Below are positions 32,875-39,649 of a stretch of DNA of 47,015 nucleotides, in pieces. The notes beneath the pieces were generated by a model that saw nothing but the letters and a program-made list of their open reading frames with translations, was not told the origin of the DNA and did no database searches. Source of the DNA: CAYHPY01 sp964358485. GTDB taxonomy: Bacteria; Elusimicrobiota; Elusimicrobia; UBA1565; UBA9628. The stretch is taken from assembly GCA_964358485.1 (NCBI GenBank), contig CAYHPY010000021.1, positions 1-47,015 on the forward strand, given 5' to 3'. The translations under genes were made by a program, and so were the position numbers. Within the stretch, counting starts at the first letter, position 1. Every line of letters starts with the position of its first letter.

Positions 32875-32900
32875 CCGCCGCAGGCGGCCCTCGATTTTTT
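32874..32900 (+). terminator. guaB terminator
   Basis: GCCGCC, loop GCA, GGCGGC, overlapping the stop region, followed by CCTCG and a T6 run. Confidence 0.7.
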
Positions 32901-33027
32901 CCCTTTCTTCTTTTCCCCGTTCTTTTCCCTCTTTTCTTTTATTTTTTTATTTTTTCCGATGATGACAAAATAAGAAAAAAGAAATTTCGGGGACGGAGTA
33001 AAAAATATAAAAGAGAAAACGAAAGAG
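32901..33027. other. AT- and pyrimidine-rich intergenic tract with inverted symmetry
   Basis: About 125 bp of C/T-rich DNA on one strand followed by A/G-rich DNA, so that both strands read as CCCTCTTTT...TTTTTT running outward into each convergent gene's 3' end. The tracts are partly complementary (imperfect long hairpin around CCGATGATGAC). Very low GC for this genome. It probably contains U-rich tails for guaB and rnpB transcripts. No gene seen. Confidence 0.6.
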
Positions 33028-33028
33028 G

Positions 33029-33062
33029 GCGCCGGAAGGAGGCTTTCGCCTCCTTCCGGCGC
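33029..33062 (-). terminator. rnpB terminator
   Basis: A perfect 15-bp stem (GCGCCGGAAGGAGGC arm, GAAA tetraloop on the RNA) immediately downstream of rnpB, followed on that strand by CCTCTTTCGTTTTCTCTTTT. Confidence 0.85.
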
Positions 33063-33067
33063 TTATT

Positions 33068-33440
33068 GAGCCCGCCTATACCCCGAATTCTGTCCAGCGC
33101 CTTGCGGCGCCTGGAGGGCCATTTCTCTAGTGCGGCTACCGAGCGGCCGCCCCCGCTTTCACGGGAACCGCGCGAGCAGCGCGGGCCGCCCTACTGCCTT
33201 GCTCCCGGTTGGGTTTGCAGTGCCCCGTTCCTCGCGGACCGGGCGGTGAGCTCTTACCTCGCCTTTTCACCCTTACCCCGCACCATGCGGCGCCGGGCGG
33301 TATGCTTTCTGTTGGACGTTCCATCAATCGGGGCGTAAGCCCCGATCGTCCCGCCTTTCGACGGGAACCGCGCTCTATGGAGTTCGGAAGTTCCTCCCCC
33401 TCCCCGGTTGCCCGGGAAAAAGGCGGCCCTCCAGCCGGCT
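33068..33440 (-). ncRNA. rnpB: RNase P RNA (bacterial type A)
   Basis: The catalytic RNA of ribonuclease P, which matures tRNA 5' ends. On the minus strand the conserved blocks appear in order: GAGGAACTTCCGAACTCC (CR-I region), GTAAGAGCTCACCGC, AACCCAACCGGGAGCAAG, and the 3' CR-V region ACAGAATTCGGGGTATAGGC. The ends pair as helix P1 (GAGCC with GGCTC), which sets the approximate limits of about 373 nt. CR-I departs slightly from the usual GAGGAAAGTCCGGGCT. A TATAAT promoter lies about 7 nt upstream, and a strong terminator follows. It sits downstream of the zinc-ribbon coiled-coil gene on the same strand. Confidence 0.96.
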
Positions 33441-33447
33441 CAAATTG

Positions 33448-33453
33448 ATTATA
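33448..33453 (-). promoter_or_regulatory. rnpB -10 TATAAT
   Basis: Consensus -10 on the minus strand; start predicted near 33440-33441, matching the P1 helix end. It lies 7 bp after the stop of the zinc-ribbon gene. Confidence 0.65.
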
Positions 33454-33459
33454 CCCGGA

Positions 33460-34248
33460 TTACTGGGCGACCGGCGGCGCCTGTTCGGGGGCCGAAGGCG
33501 CGGCGGGCGCCGGGGCGGCCGCCGCGGCCTTGGGGACTTCCACCCGGTAGAGAATCCGCTGGCAGCTTTCGCAGGTGACCAGGCTCGTGCCCTTGGCCGC
33601 GTTGACCACGACCTGGGGCGCCAGGCTGATGCGGCAGGCGCTGCAGATGTCGCCCTCGATGGGGACCACGGCGTCCAGCTTGCCCCGGGAACGGACATGG
33701 TTGTAAATCTTCATGATCTCGGGAGGGAGGGGCGCCGCCAACTGGTCCCGGCCGCCCTTTGCCTGATTGTACCGGGCCTCAACTTCCTTCAGCTTGCCCT
33801 CCAGGACGGCGATCCCCGCCTTGGCCCTGTCCTCGACGCCCTTGAACTCGCCCTGGGCCGCCTTCTCTTTCTTGCGGACGGCGTCGAGTTCCTCCATGAC
33901 TTCCAAAATTTGGGTTTCGAGCTCGCCGCCCTCGGCCTTGGCGCGGTCGATTTCGTTCTGGAGCGCCTTGAAAGCCTCGTTGGTCTTGACCTGGTTGAGC
34001 TCCAAGCCGTGCTTGCGGGCGGCTTCTTCCTTCCCGGCCAGGTCCAGTTCCTTCTCCTTCTTTTTTTTCTCCAAGGTGATGATCGCGGCCTTGAGCTCGT
34101 TGATCGTCCCCTTGCTGGAGTCCAGGCCGGCCTGCACGGCCTTGATGGCCGCGGGGATCGTCTCCATCTCCTTTTTCAAGGAGTCCAGGACGGCGTCTTC
34201 CTTTTGAAGGGTCCGCAGGGCCGGGATGGTTTCTTTGGAGAGGGGCAT
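33460..34248 (-). CDS. C4-type zinc-ribbon coiled-coil protein
   Basis: A 262-residue protein of the bacterial zf-RING_7/C4 zinc-ribbon group. Residues about 15-175 form a long charged coiled coil (LKKEMETIPAAIKAV through LKEVEARYNQAKGG). The zinc ribbon has two Cys pairs, CSAC and CESC, at about 203-227. An Ala/Pro-rich tail ends the protein. ATG 34248 is chosen over the upstream frame because TATAAT lies 6 nt before it. These proteins are common next to rnpB in several phyla; nucleic-acid or protein binding is presumed. Confidence 0.85.
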   Translation of the reverse strand: MPLSKETIPALRTLQKEDAVLDSLKKEMETIPAAIKAVQAGLDSSKGTINELKAAIITLEKKKKEKELDLAGKEEAARKHGLELNQVKTNEAFKALQNEIDRAKAEGGELETQILEVMEELDAVRKKEKAAQGEFKGVEDRAKAGIAVLEGKLKEVEARYNQAKGGRDQLAAPLPPEIMKIYNHVRSRGKLDAVVPIEGDICSACRISLAPQVVVNAAKGTSLVTCESCQRILYRVEVPKAAAAAPAPAAPSAPEQAPPVAQ

Positions 34249-34254
34249 CGCGCT

Positions 34255-34264
34255 ATTATACAAT
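34255..34264. promoter_or_regulatory. Overlapping divergent -10 elements, zinc-ribbon gene / CbiX-like gene
   Basis: Minus-strand TATAAT (34255-34260) is 6 nt from ATG 34248; plus-strand TACAAT (34259-34264) is 7 nt from ATG 34272. The two hexamers share two bases. Both genes would be leaderless. Confidence 0.55.
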
Positions 34265-34271
34265 AATCGCC

Positions 34272-34805
34272 ATGCCCGCCGATAAAACCCCCGCCCCGAA
34301 ACCGGTCGTCATCCTGGTCGGCCACGGCGGGGTTCCGACGGATGCTCCCGGCCCATTGATCTCGGAGCTTAAATCCCTGGAAGCCCGCCGAAAGGCGTCG
34401 GGAGGGCCGATGAGCGCCCAGGAAAAGGAAGTGGACGGAAAAATCCGCTCCTGGCCGCGCACCCCGGAAACCGATCCCTACAAAATCGGCCTGGAGGCCG
34501 TCGGTCGGGCCCTGCAGGAGCGGATGCCCGGATCCCAGGTCCGCCTGGCCTACAACGAATTCTGCGCGCCGAGCCTGGAAGAAGCCGCGGAGGCCGCCGT
34601 CAAAGACGGGGCGCGCCGGGTGACCATCATCACCACCATGTACACGCGGGGCGGGGTGCACGCCGAGACGGAGATTCCCCAAATCACGGCCGAACTCCAG
34701 AAGCTGCATCCCGGGGTCGACATTCGAAACGTCTGGCCCTTCTCGCTAAACGCGGTTTCCGATTTTCTCGCCGGAGAGGTCGAGAGGGTCGCTAATCCTG
34801 GATGA
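34272..34805 (+). CDS. CbiX/SirB-like chelatase
   Basis: A 177-residue protein of the CbiX (sirohydrochlorin cobalto/ferrochelatase) superfamily. The N-terminal motif VILVGHGGVPTD supplies a candidate metal-binding His. Further family features are YNEFCAPSLEEA, ITTMYTRGGVHAETEIPQI, and a C-terminal HP motif (KLHPGVDIRNV). Such proteins insert Co or Fe into tetrapyrroles. Substrate here is unproven; hemB is 3 kb away. It converges with a secreted-protein gene, overlapping by 14 bp. Confidence 0.85.
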   Translation: MPADKTPAPKPVVILVGHGGVPTDAPGPLISELKSLEARRKASGGPMSAQEKEVDGKIRSWPRTPETDPYKIGLEAVGRALQERMPGSQVRLAYNEFCAPSLEEAAEAAVKDGARRVTIITTMYTRGGVHAETEIPQITAELQKLHPGVDIRNVWPFSLNAVSDFLAGEVERVANPG

Positions 34806-35553
34806 AGTCGTGGTTGTACCCGCCGCCGAACTCGATGGTCATGCGGGTCCCGGCCTTGCCGCCCCAATACGACTCTGACTTCGTGTTGCCGCCCTCTTTC
34901 CAGCGGATGCTCCCCTCGTCGTTCCCGGTGTTGTAGCTCACCGCCACGTCGTTGACCGCGTCCTGGACCGGACCCCAGCCGCCCTTGCCCTGGTCCCAGA
35001 GCCGTCCCTGAAACCTCATCTTGTCCCGCCCGGTGGCGCCGTCCCGGGACAGGGTCAAGGTCGCGTCGATGTAGCCGGTCTTGATCGAAAGCTGAAGCTC
35101 CAGGGGCTCGTTTTTGAGCACGGAATAGCGCCCGTTGCCCTTCTTTCCCGGGCCGTCGATCTCCCCGGTTTTGCCGGCCTTGCCCACAGCCTGAAAGCCG
35201 GTGGTCAGCGGCGTCGCGGCGCCCTGCCGGTTGAAGTTCGGGGACGGGTCCGCGCCGCCTCCGGCTCCCCGGCCGCACAGCACGCCCCAGGGCCCGCAGC
35301 GCTCCAACTCCTCCGACATGCATTGATCGGCGCGAGGCTCTTCCTCCTCCGAGGCCCCGGAGGCGTAGCCTCCGCAGCCGCCCCCAGCCGGCGCCACGGG
35401 GCGGCCGCGGGGAACGGCGGGAAGCTCCATGCCCGCTCCGGCGGCGCTGATGAAGGAAATCGCCTCGGCCCAGGAAGACCCGAGTCCGTCCTGCCCGGCG
35501 CGGGCGGAGGAAACGGCGAAAACGGTCAAAAGCACGCCGATGGTCTTGTTCAT
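34792..35553 (-). CDS. Secreted protein of unknown function
   Basis: A 253-residue protein with signal peptide (TIGVLLTVFAVSSARAG). The mature part has a Gly/Cys-rich low-complexity section (about 40-100, with CGGY, CMSEELERCGP and VLCGRG) and a beta-rich C-terminal domain (LELQLSIKTGYIDATLTLSR ... MTIEFGGGYNHDF). No family recognised. ATG 35553 follows TATTCT at 6 nt, the leaderless spacing. Overlaps the CbiX-like gene by 14 bp at the 3' end. Confidence 0.68.
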   Translation of the reverse strand: MNKTIGVLLTVFAVSSARAGQDGLGSSWAEAISFISAAGAGMELPAVPRGRPVAPAGGGCGGYASGASEEEEPRADQCMSEELERCGPWGVLCGRGAGGGADPSPNFNRQGAATPLTTGFQAVGKAGKTGEIDGPGKKGNGRYSVLKNEPLELQLSIKTGYIDATLTLSRDGATGRDKMRFQGRLWDQGKGGWGPVQDAVNDVAVSYNTGNDEGSIRWKEGGNTKSESYWGGKAGTRMTIEFGGGYNHDFIQD

Positions 35554-35559
35554 GGGAAA

Positions 35560-35565
35560 AGAATA
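35560..35565 (-). promoter_or_regulatory. -10 TATTCT, leaderless spacing
   Basis: Minus-strand TATTCT, 6 nt before ATG 35553. No good -35. Between this and the response-regulator promoter lies GGGTCCCTGGACCC (35586-35599), a short inverted repeat. Confidence 0.35.
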
Positions 35566-35650
35566 CCCCTCTGCAAAGCGCCCCGCTTGGGTCCCTGGAC
35601 CCAGACGCATGGGGGTCTTTGGACCTAGGCGCAATTGGCCCGCCCCGCCT

Positions 35651-35679
35651 TTGACCTGAGCCCTCCTCCCTGCTATAAT
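35651..35679 (+). promoter_or_regulatory. Strong promoter TTGACC-17-TATAAT
   Basis: A near-perfect sigma-70-type promoter 18 nt before ATG 35698. The leader would be only about 11 nt, without a clear Shine-Dalgarno site. Confidence 0.7.
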
Positions 35680-35697
35680 GGGCCCCATAGGCCGCCG

Positions 35698-36117
35698 ATG
35701 ACCACCAACGCCATTTTAATCGTTGATGACGACGAGGACCTCTCCACCCTTCTGGGCGACGCCCTCAAGAAGGAGGGGGCTGAAGTCCACTACGCCCGGG
35801 ATGGCCAGCAAGGAATCAGCCGGGCCAAGGAACTGCGCCCCCGCCTGCTTTTGCTGGACCTGCACATGCCGCAATCCACGGGTTTCGAGGTCTGCGAAGC
35901 CGTCCGGTCCGATCCCGAACTCAAAGGGACGGTGATCGTGATGACCTCCGCCCAAGCCTTTGTTTCCGACGTCAAAACGGCCAAGGAACTGGGGGCCAAC
36001 GCCTACATCGTCAAGCCCTATGTCATCAAGGAAGTGATTTCCTTCCTGAAGCGCTTTCTCCCCTCAAGCGGCAACCCGCCCACCCCTTCCCCCCCCCCCC
36101 CCCCCGCCGCGCCCTGA
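35698..36117 (+). CDS. Single-domain response regulator with Pro tail
   Basis: A 139-residue receiver (REC) domain without an output domain. The acidic pocket is DDDED at the N-terminus, the phosphoacceptor Asp is in LLLDLHMP, the switch Thr/Ser in VIVMTSAQ, and the conserved Lys in YIVKPY. Such stand-alone receivers act by protein contact, e.g. on motility or phosphorelays. The C-terminus is a low-complexity Pro/Ala tail encoded by a 17-base run of C (36089-36105), prone to slippage. The N-terminal start ATG 35698 is supported by the promoter. Homopolymer errors could change the last residues only. Confidence 0.88.
   Translation: MTTNAILIVDDDEDLSTLLGDALKKEGAEVHYARDGQQGISRAKELRPRLLLLDLHMPQSTGFEVCEAVRSDPELKGTVIVMTSAQAFVSDVKTAKELGANAYIVKPYVIKEVISFLKRFLPSSGNPPTPSPPPPPAAP
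36089..36105 (+). repeat. C17 homopolymer within the response-regulator 3' end
   Basis: Seventeen consecutive C residues encode the Pro tail. Such tracts are classic slippage sites or sequencing-error sites. Confidence 0.9.
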
Positions 36118-36253
36118 CCGCAATACCCAGATAGCCCATAGACCCCCCACGCTTTAGCTAGCCCTCCTGGGCTTTGCGGGAATCAATTTTCTACTCGCCG
36201 CCGGGCCCGGATTCGCGGACCTCCTCCGTTGCGCTCAAGCCCTGCCCTGCCTC

Positions 36254-37024
36254 TTGGCCCTGACGGCCCTGGCGGAGGGGCTGCCGAACGCGTCGAAAAC
36301 CTGCCCGGTGACCGGCATCCCGTATCAAAAGACCGGGGCGGGAGTTTCGTGCGCCGACCCCGCCCGCCATCTTGGGCTTCAGGCCGCCGTCAACGCCACC
36401 GGCCCTCGTCTGGCCGCGGACCTTCCCCCTTTTAATTCGGCGGAGGGAATCCGGAGGCTGGCCGTTCCGGGCGACCGCCTGAGGGTCCTGCTGGACCTCC
36501 GAAAAGACCGGGCCACGGTCCTCATCGAGCGAGGGCCCGCCCTGAGGAAATTGTTCGGGCCCGCGGCCATTGCCTTAGGGGTCATTCTCTTCATCCTGGG
36601 CGCGGCCCGCGGCCCGGCCGACCGCGCCCGCCTGGGGCCGCAATTTGCCGATGCCCGGGACCCTTACCGCCGGGGAACCCTCCTAAAGGAAGGAGTCGCC
36701 TCGGTCCTGATCAGCGTCGCGCTGATGGCGGCAGGCGGCTTCTCATCCGCCTGGGGGCTGGACGCGGCCGCGGGAACCCGCCGGGCGGTTTTCCATCGCG
36801 ACGGCCGCGCCGAGTTCCAGGACCTTCATTTCGGGCGGGCCTGGACCGAGCCCGACCTGGTGCCCCGAATTACGGCGGTGCTCCCCGCCTCCGCGTTCGG
36901 GGGGCGCCGGCGCCTCTACGCGTTCTACGCCAAGGACGGCGTCCTCCGACAGCGTTTCGTGGCCGTGATCGCGGACCGGGACCTCGGACTGCTCGCCGTC
37001 CTCAACGCCCCGGGCGCGCCATGA
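36254..37024 (+). CDS. Membrane protein of unknown function upstream of the ECF sigma gene
   Basis: A protein of at least 256 residues from TTG 36254. The same frame stays open back to 36158, and the upstream part (LLGFAGINFLLAAGPG) looks like a genuine hydrophobic segment, so the true start may be non-standard (CTG 36167 has TAGCTA 6 nt upstream) or misread. Two further membrane helices are visible: about 100-118 (FGPAAIALGVILFILGAA) and about 148-168 (GVASVLISVALMAAGG). The C-terminal 90 residues seem extracytoplasmic. No family recognised. It overlaps the sigma-factor start as ATGA, so it may sense or signal for the sigma system; that is inference. Confidence 0.65.
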   Translation: MALTALAEGLPNASKTCPVTGIPYQKTGAGVSCADPARHLGLQAAVNATGPRLAADLPPFNSAEGIRRLAVPGDRLRVLLDLRKDRATVLIERGPALRKLFGPAAIALGVILFILGAARGPADRARLGPQFADARDPYRRGTLLKEGVASVLISVALMAAGGFSSAWGLDAAAGTRRAVFHRDGRAEFQDLHFGRAWTEPDLVPRITAVLPASAFGGRRRLYAFYAKDGVLRQRFVAVIADRDLGLLAVLNAPGAP

Positions 37025-37590
37025 CGGACACCCCCGATCTCTCCCTGGTTCGCAAGGCCAAAGCCGGGAGCCGGGAGGCCTTCGAGGAATTGGTGAGGCG
37101 CCACCACCCCCGGATCGTGCGCCTGGCCGCCGCCCTCCTCGCGGACCCCGAGGAAGCCCGGGACGCGGCCCAGGAAACGTTCCTGAAAGCGTTCCGATTC
37201 CTGGTGAAATTCAAGGAGGATTCCGCGTTCGGGACCTGGCTTTACCGCATCGCCTCCAACCATTGCCTGGATCTGATCCGGGCCCGGCGGCCGAATCAGT
37301 CCTGGGACGAGTTATTGGAAAAAGACGGGGACCGCCTGGAAAAGGCCCTTCGCGGCCCGGGGACCGATTCCGACCCCCTGGAAAACCGGGACCTGCTGGC
37401 CCGGGCCCTGGGGGCGCTTTCCCCGGAATACGCCATCGTCCTGACCCTCCGGGAAACCGAAGGGCTCAGCTACGAGGAAATCGCCCAGGCCACCGACAGC
37501 TCCTTGGATTGCGTCAAGGCGCGCCTCAAGCGGGCCCGCAAGGAATTGGAGGAGCGTTTACGCCCTCTTTTCAAGTCCGACACTTTTTGA
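37021..37590 (+). CDS. ECF-type RNA polymerase sigma factor
   Basis: A 189-residue extracytoplasmic-function sigma factor. Region 2 includes FEELVRRHHPRIVRLAAALL, DAAQETFLKAFR and FGTWLYRIASNHCLDLIR; region 4 is LSPEYAIVLTLRETEGLSY with a helix-turn-helix (EEIAQATDSSLDCVKARLKRA). It lacks regions 1 and 3, as expected. It is followed after 34 nt by a zinc-finger anti-sigma gene. Likely regulon includes the downstream efflux genes, from context only. Confidence 0.92.
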   Translation: MTDTPDLSLVRKAKAGSREAFEELVRRHHPRIVRLAAALLADPEEARDAAQETFLKAFRFLVKFKEDSAFGTWLYRIASNHCLDLIRARRPNQSWDELLEKDGDRLEKALRGPGTDSDPLENRDLLARALGALSPEYAIVLTLRETEGLSYEEIAQATDSSLDCVKARLKRARKELEERLRPLFKSDTF

Positions 37591-37624
37591 GCCCCGAATT
37601 CGTCTAACCTCCAGGAGCCGACCC

Positions 37625-38044
37625 ATGGACCACGAACAATTTCGAGATTCGCTTCACGAATATCATGACGGAGAGCTATCTCCCGAAAAACGCCGGAGCC
37701 TCGAACTCCATCTTAAATCCTGCCCGGACTGCGCCGCGGACCTGCGCCGGCTGACCCGCCTTTCGGTCCTTTTCCAACGGCCCGCCCCGGCCTCCGAGGA
37801 ATTCGTCCGCGCCGTGATGGCCGGGCTTGCGGCCGAGGCCCCGGAGCCCGCCCTTTCCGCCTGGCGCCGCTGGCTGGTGCCGGCCATGGCGCTGGCCGCG
37901 GCGGCCCTGCTCCTGGCCCTGGACCTCGGGCAGAAGCCGAGCCCGGGCGAGCGCGACGTTTTTGAAGACGGCGCCGATTGGGTCTTTCAGGACGCGGAGC
38001 CCGAAACCGAAGAGCTTTTCGCGCTGGCCATGGAGGGCCCGTGA
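37625..38044 (+). CDS. Zinc-binding anti-sigma factor
   Basis: A 139-residue single-pass membrane protein. The N-terminal ZAS-type motif is HEYHDGELS ... LELHLKSCPDCAADL, giving the H-x3-C-x2-C zinc site that grips ECF sigma factors. One transmembrane helix (about 81-97, LVPAMALAAAALLLAL), then a short acidic periplasmic tail. It has a Shine-Dalgarno site (CAGGAG) before ATG 37625. Its stop overlaps the next start (GTGA). Expected to hold the sigma factor at the membrane until an envelope signal. Confidence 0.9.
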   Translation: MDHEQFRDSLHEYHDGELSPEKRRSLELHLKSCPDCAADLRRLTRLSVLFQRPAPASEEFVRAVMAGLAAEAPEPALSAWRRWLVPAMALAAAALLLALDLGQKPSPGERDVFEDGADWVFQDAEPETEELFALAMEGP

Positions 38045-38400
38045 ACCAATCTCGGACCATGATCGTCCTGGTCGTCCTATCCTCCCTCCTGGCGGGATTG
38101 GCGCTCGGCCGGCTCAGCGCCCGCCGTTCGCATTTCGGGCGGGACGGCTATTCCCTCATGATCGAGAGCTTCGGCGCCGAGCTCGGGCTGACCCCCGAAC
38201 AAAAGACGCGCATCACGGCGGTCCTGGAGGCCAAGCGGGAAAAATCCCGCGCGATGCGGGCGGAACTCCGAAAAGGAACGCGGGAAGAGATCCAAAACAT
38301 ATTGACCCTCGAACAAAAGGGCCGTTTTGACGCGTTCGAAACGAAATGGCGCGCGGAGCATCCGCCCCGGAACCCCAAACCGGAGAATCCCAAGCCATGA
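38041..38400 (+). CDS. Membrane-anchored Spy/CpxP-like LTxxQ protein
   Basis: A 119-residue protein with one N-terminal membrane anchor (TMIVLVVLSSLLAGLAL) and a helical periplasmic domain with two LTxxQ-type motifs (LTPEQKTRITAVL and LTLEQKGRFDAF), as in Spy, CpxP and periplasmic heavy-metal sensor proteins of the CnrX type. GTG 38041 overlaps the anti-sigma stop. In comparable operons this class senses envelope stress or metals and acts with the anti-sigma factor. Confidence 0.82.
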   Translation: MNQSRTMIVLVVLSSLLAGLALGRLSARRSHFGRDGYSLMIESFGAELGLTPEQKTRITAVLEAKREKSRAMRAELRKGTREEIQNILTLEQKGRFDAFETKWRAEHPPRNPKPENPKP

Positions 38401-39647
38401 CGCCCGCGCTTTGGGCGGCGTTGCTCTTAGCGGCCCCATCCCACGCGGGGGAACCCCGCGTCCTGACCTGGCCCGAGGCCATCGCGGCCGCCCGCCGGGA
38501 AAACCCCGAGCTTTCCTCCTCGCGGCACGCGGCCGCCGCCAGCCGGCAGTCCTACCTCGGCTCCTACGACGGCCTGCTTCCCAGCCTTTCCCTTTCCAAT
38601 GGGTGGTCGGACTCAAACTCCGCCGGCCCCACCACCAATCACTGGGACGCCTCCGGCACGCTGGGCATGAGCCTCCTGGACATGGGGACGGTGGCGGGCA
38701 TCCGCCGGGCCAAAGCGGGCCTGGACCGCGCGGGAGCCAATCTCCGGCTGGCCGCCGCAACCCTCCGCTTCAATCTCCGCCGGGCGTTTCTCCAGCTCCT
38801 CCAAGCCCAGGAAAACCTGGAAGTCTCCGGAACCATCCACGGCATCCGTAAAAAAAGTTCCGAACTGGTGAGGCTGAGGTACGACTCCGGCCGGGAGTCC
38901 AAGGGGAACATGCTCCGGGCCGCGGCCCAGGCCCTGCAGGCCGACGCCGACCTGGCCCAGGCCGGGCGGGATCTGGGGACCGCCCGACGGACCTTGGTGC
39001 GCCACCTCGGCCTGGCGGCTTACGAGGCGGTGGCCGCCGCGGGGAACCTTTCCCCGGCCGAGCCTCCGGAGTTTCCGAAGGATCCCGAGCCCCTGATATC
39101 CCGCCGCCCCGACCTGGAGGTCGCGGCCGCCCAAGTCCGCACCGCCGAAACCGGCGTGGGATCGGCCCGCAGCGTTCTTTGGCCCACCCTCTCCAGCCGC
39201 TACAGCCGCGCGGTCGCCGGGCGCGACGCGTTCCCCTCGGACCGCTACTCTTGGACGGCAGGGGCGACTCTGAGCCTCCCCGTCTTTGGCGGCGGCCCGA
39301 CCGCCGCCTACCGGGACATCCGAGCGGCGACGAGCGACCTGGACGCCGCGCGGGAAGACCTGCGCGCCGCCCGAGCCCAAGCCGCGGTGGAGCTTGAGGG
39401 AGCCTGGTCGGACTACGCTCGGGCCGCCTCCCAGGCAAAAGTCCAAGCGGCGCTGTTGGAGGCGGCCCGCCAGAGAGGGGAGGAGGCCGACATCCGCTAC
39501 GCCAGCGGCCTGCTCAGCTACGACAATTGGGAAATCATCAGCACCGACCGGGTGGTGCAGGAGCGCCAAGCGCTCCAGGCCCGGCTCAACGCGGCGCTGG
39601 CCGAGGCGGCCTGGGACCGGGCCCTCGGAAAGGGATTAGAGGAGTGA
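38397..39647 (+). CDS. TolC-family outer-membrane efflux protein
   Basis: A 416-residue outer-membrane channel protein. ATG 38397 (ATGA overlap with the preceding stop) opens the signal sequence (PALWAALLLAAPSHAG). Two OEP-type helical/barrel repeats are visible, each with the SS(R)xxxxA-like helix, an outer loop, and a barrel strand region (LPSLSLSNGWSDS in the first; LWPTLSSRYSRA in the second, with VPLFxGG-like LPVFGGG). It would form the exit duct for the adjacent MacA/MacB-like pump. Confidence 0.9.
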   Translation: MTPALWAALLLAAPSHAGEPRVLTWPEAIAAARRENPELSSSRHAAAASRQSYLGSYDGLLPSLSLSNGWSDSNSAGPTTNHWDASGTLGMSLLDMGTVAGIRRAKAGLDRAGANLRLAAATLRFNLRRAFLQLLQAQENLEVSGTIHGIRKKSSELVRLRYDSGRESKGNMLRAAAQALQADADLAQAGRDLGTARRTLVRHLGLAAYEAVAAAGNLSPAEPPEFPKDPEPLISRRPDLEVAAAQVRTAETGVGSARSVLWPTLSSRYSRAVAGRDAFPSDRYSWTAGATLSLPVFGGGPTAAYRDIRAATSDLDAAREDLRAARAQAAVELEGAWSDYARAASQAKVQAALLEAARQRGEEADIRYASGLLSYDNWEIISTDRVVQERQALQARLNAALAEAAWDRALGKGLEE

Positions 39648-39649
39648 CC

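Noticed and set aside
33066..33448. Short plus- and minus-strand open frames inside 33066-33448
   Set aside because: The interval is RNase P RNA; these frames are incidental.
36089..36167. Fusion of the response regulator with the downstream membrane protein by a slip in the C17 tract
   Set aside because: The frame of the downstream gene contains a TAG at 36155-36157, so slippage alone would not join them.
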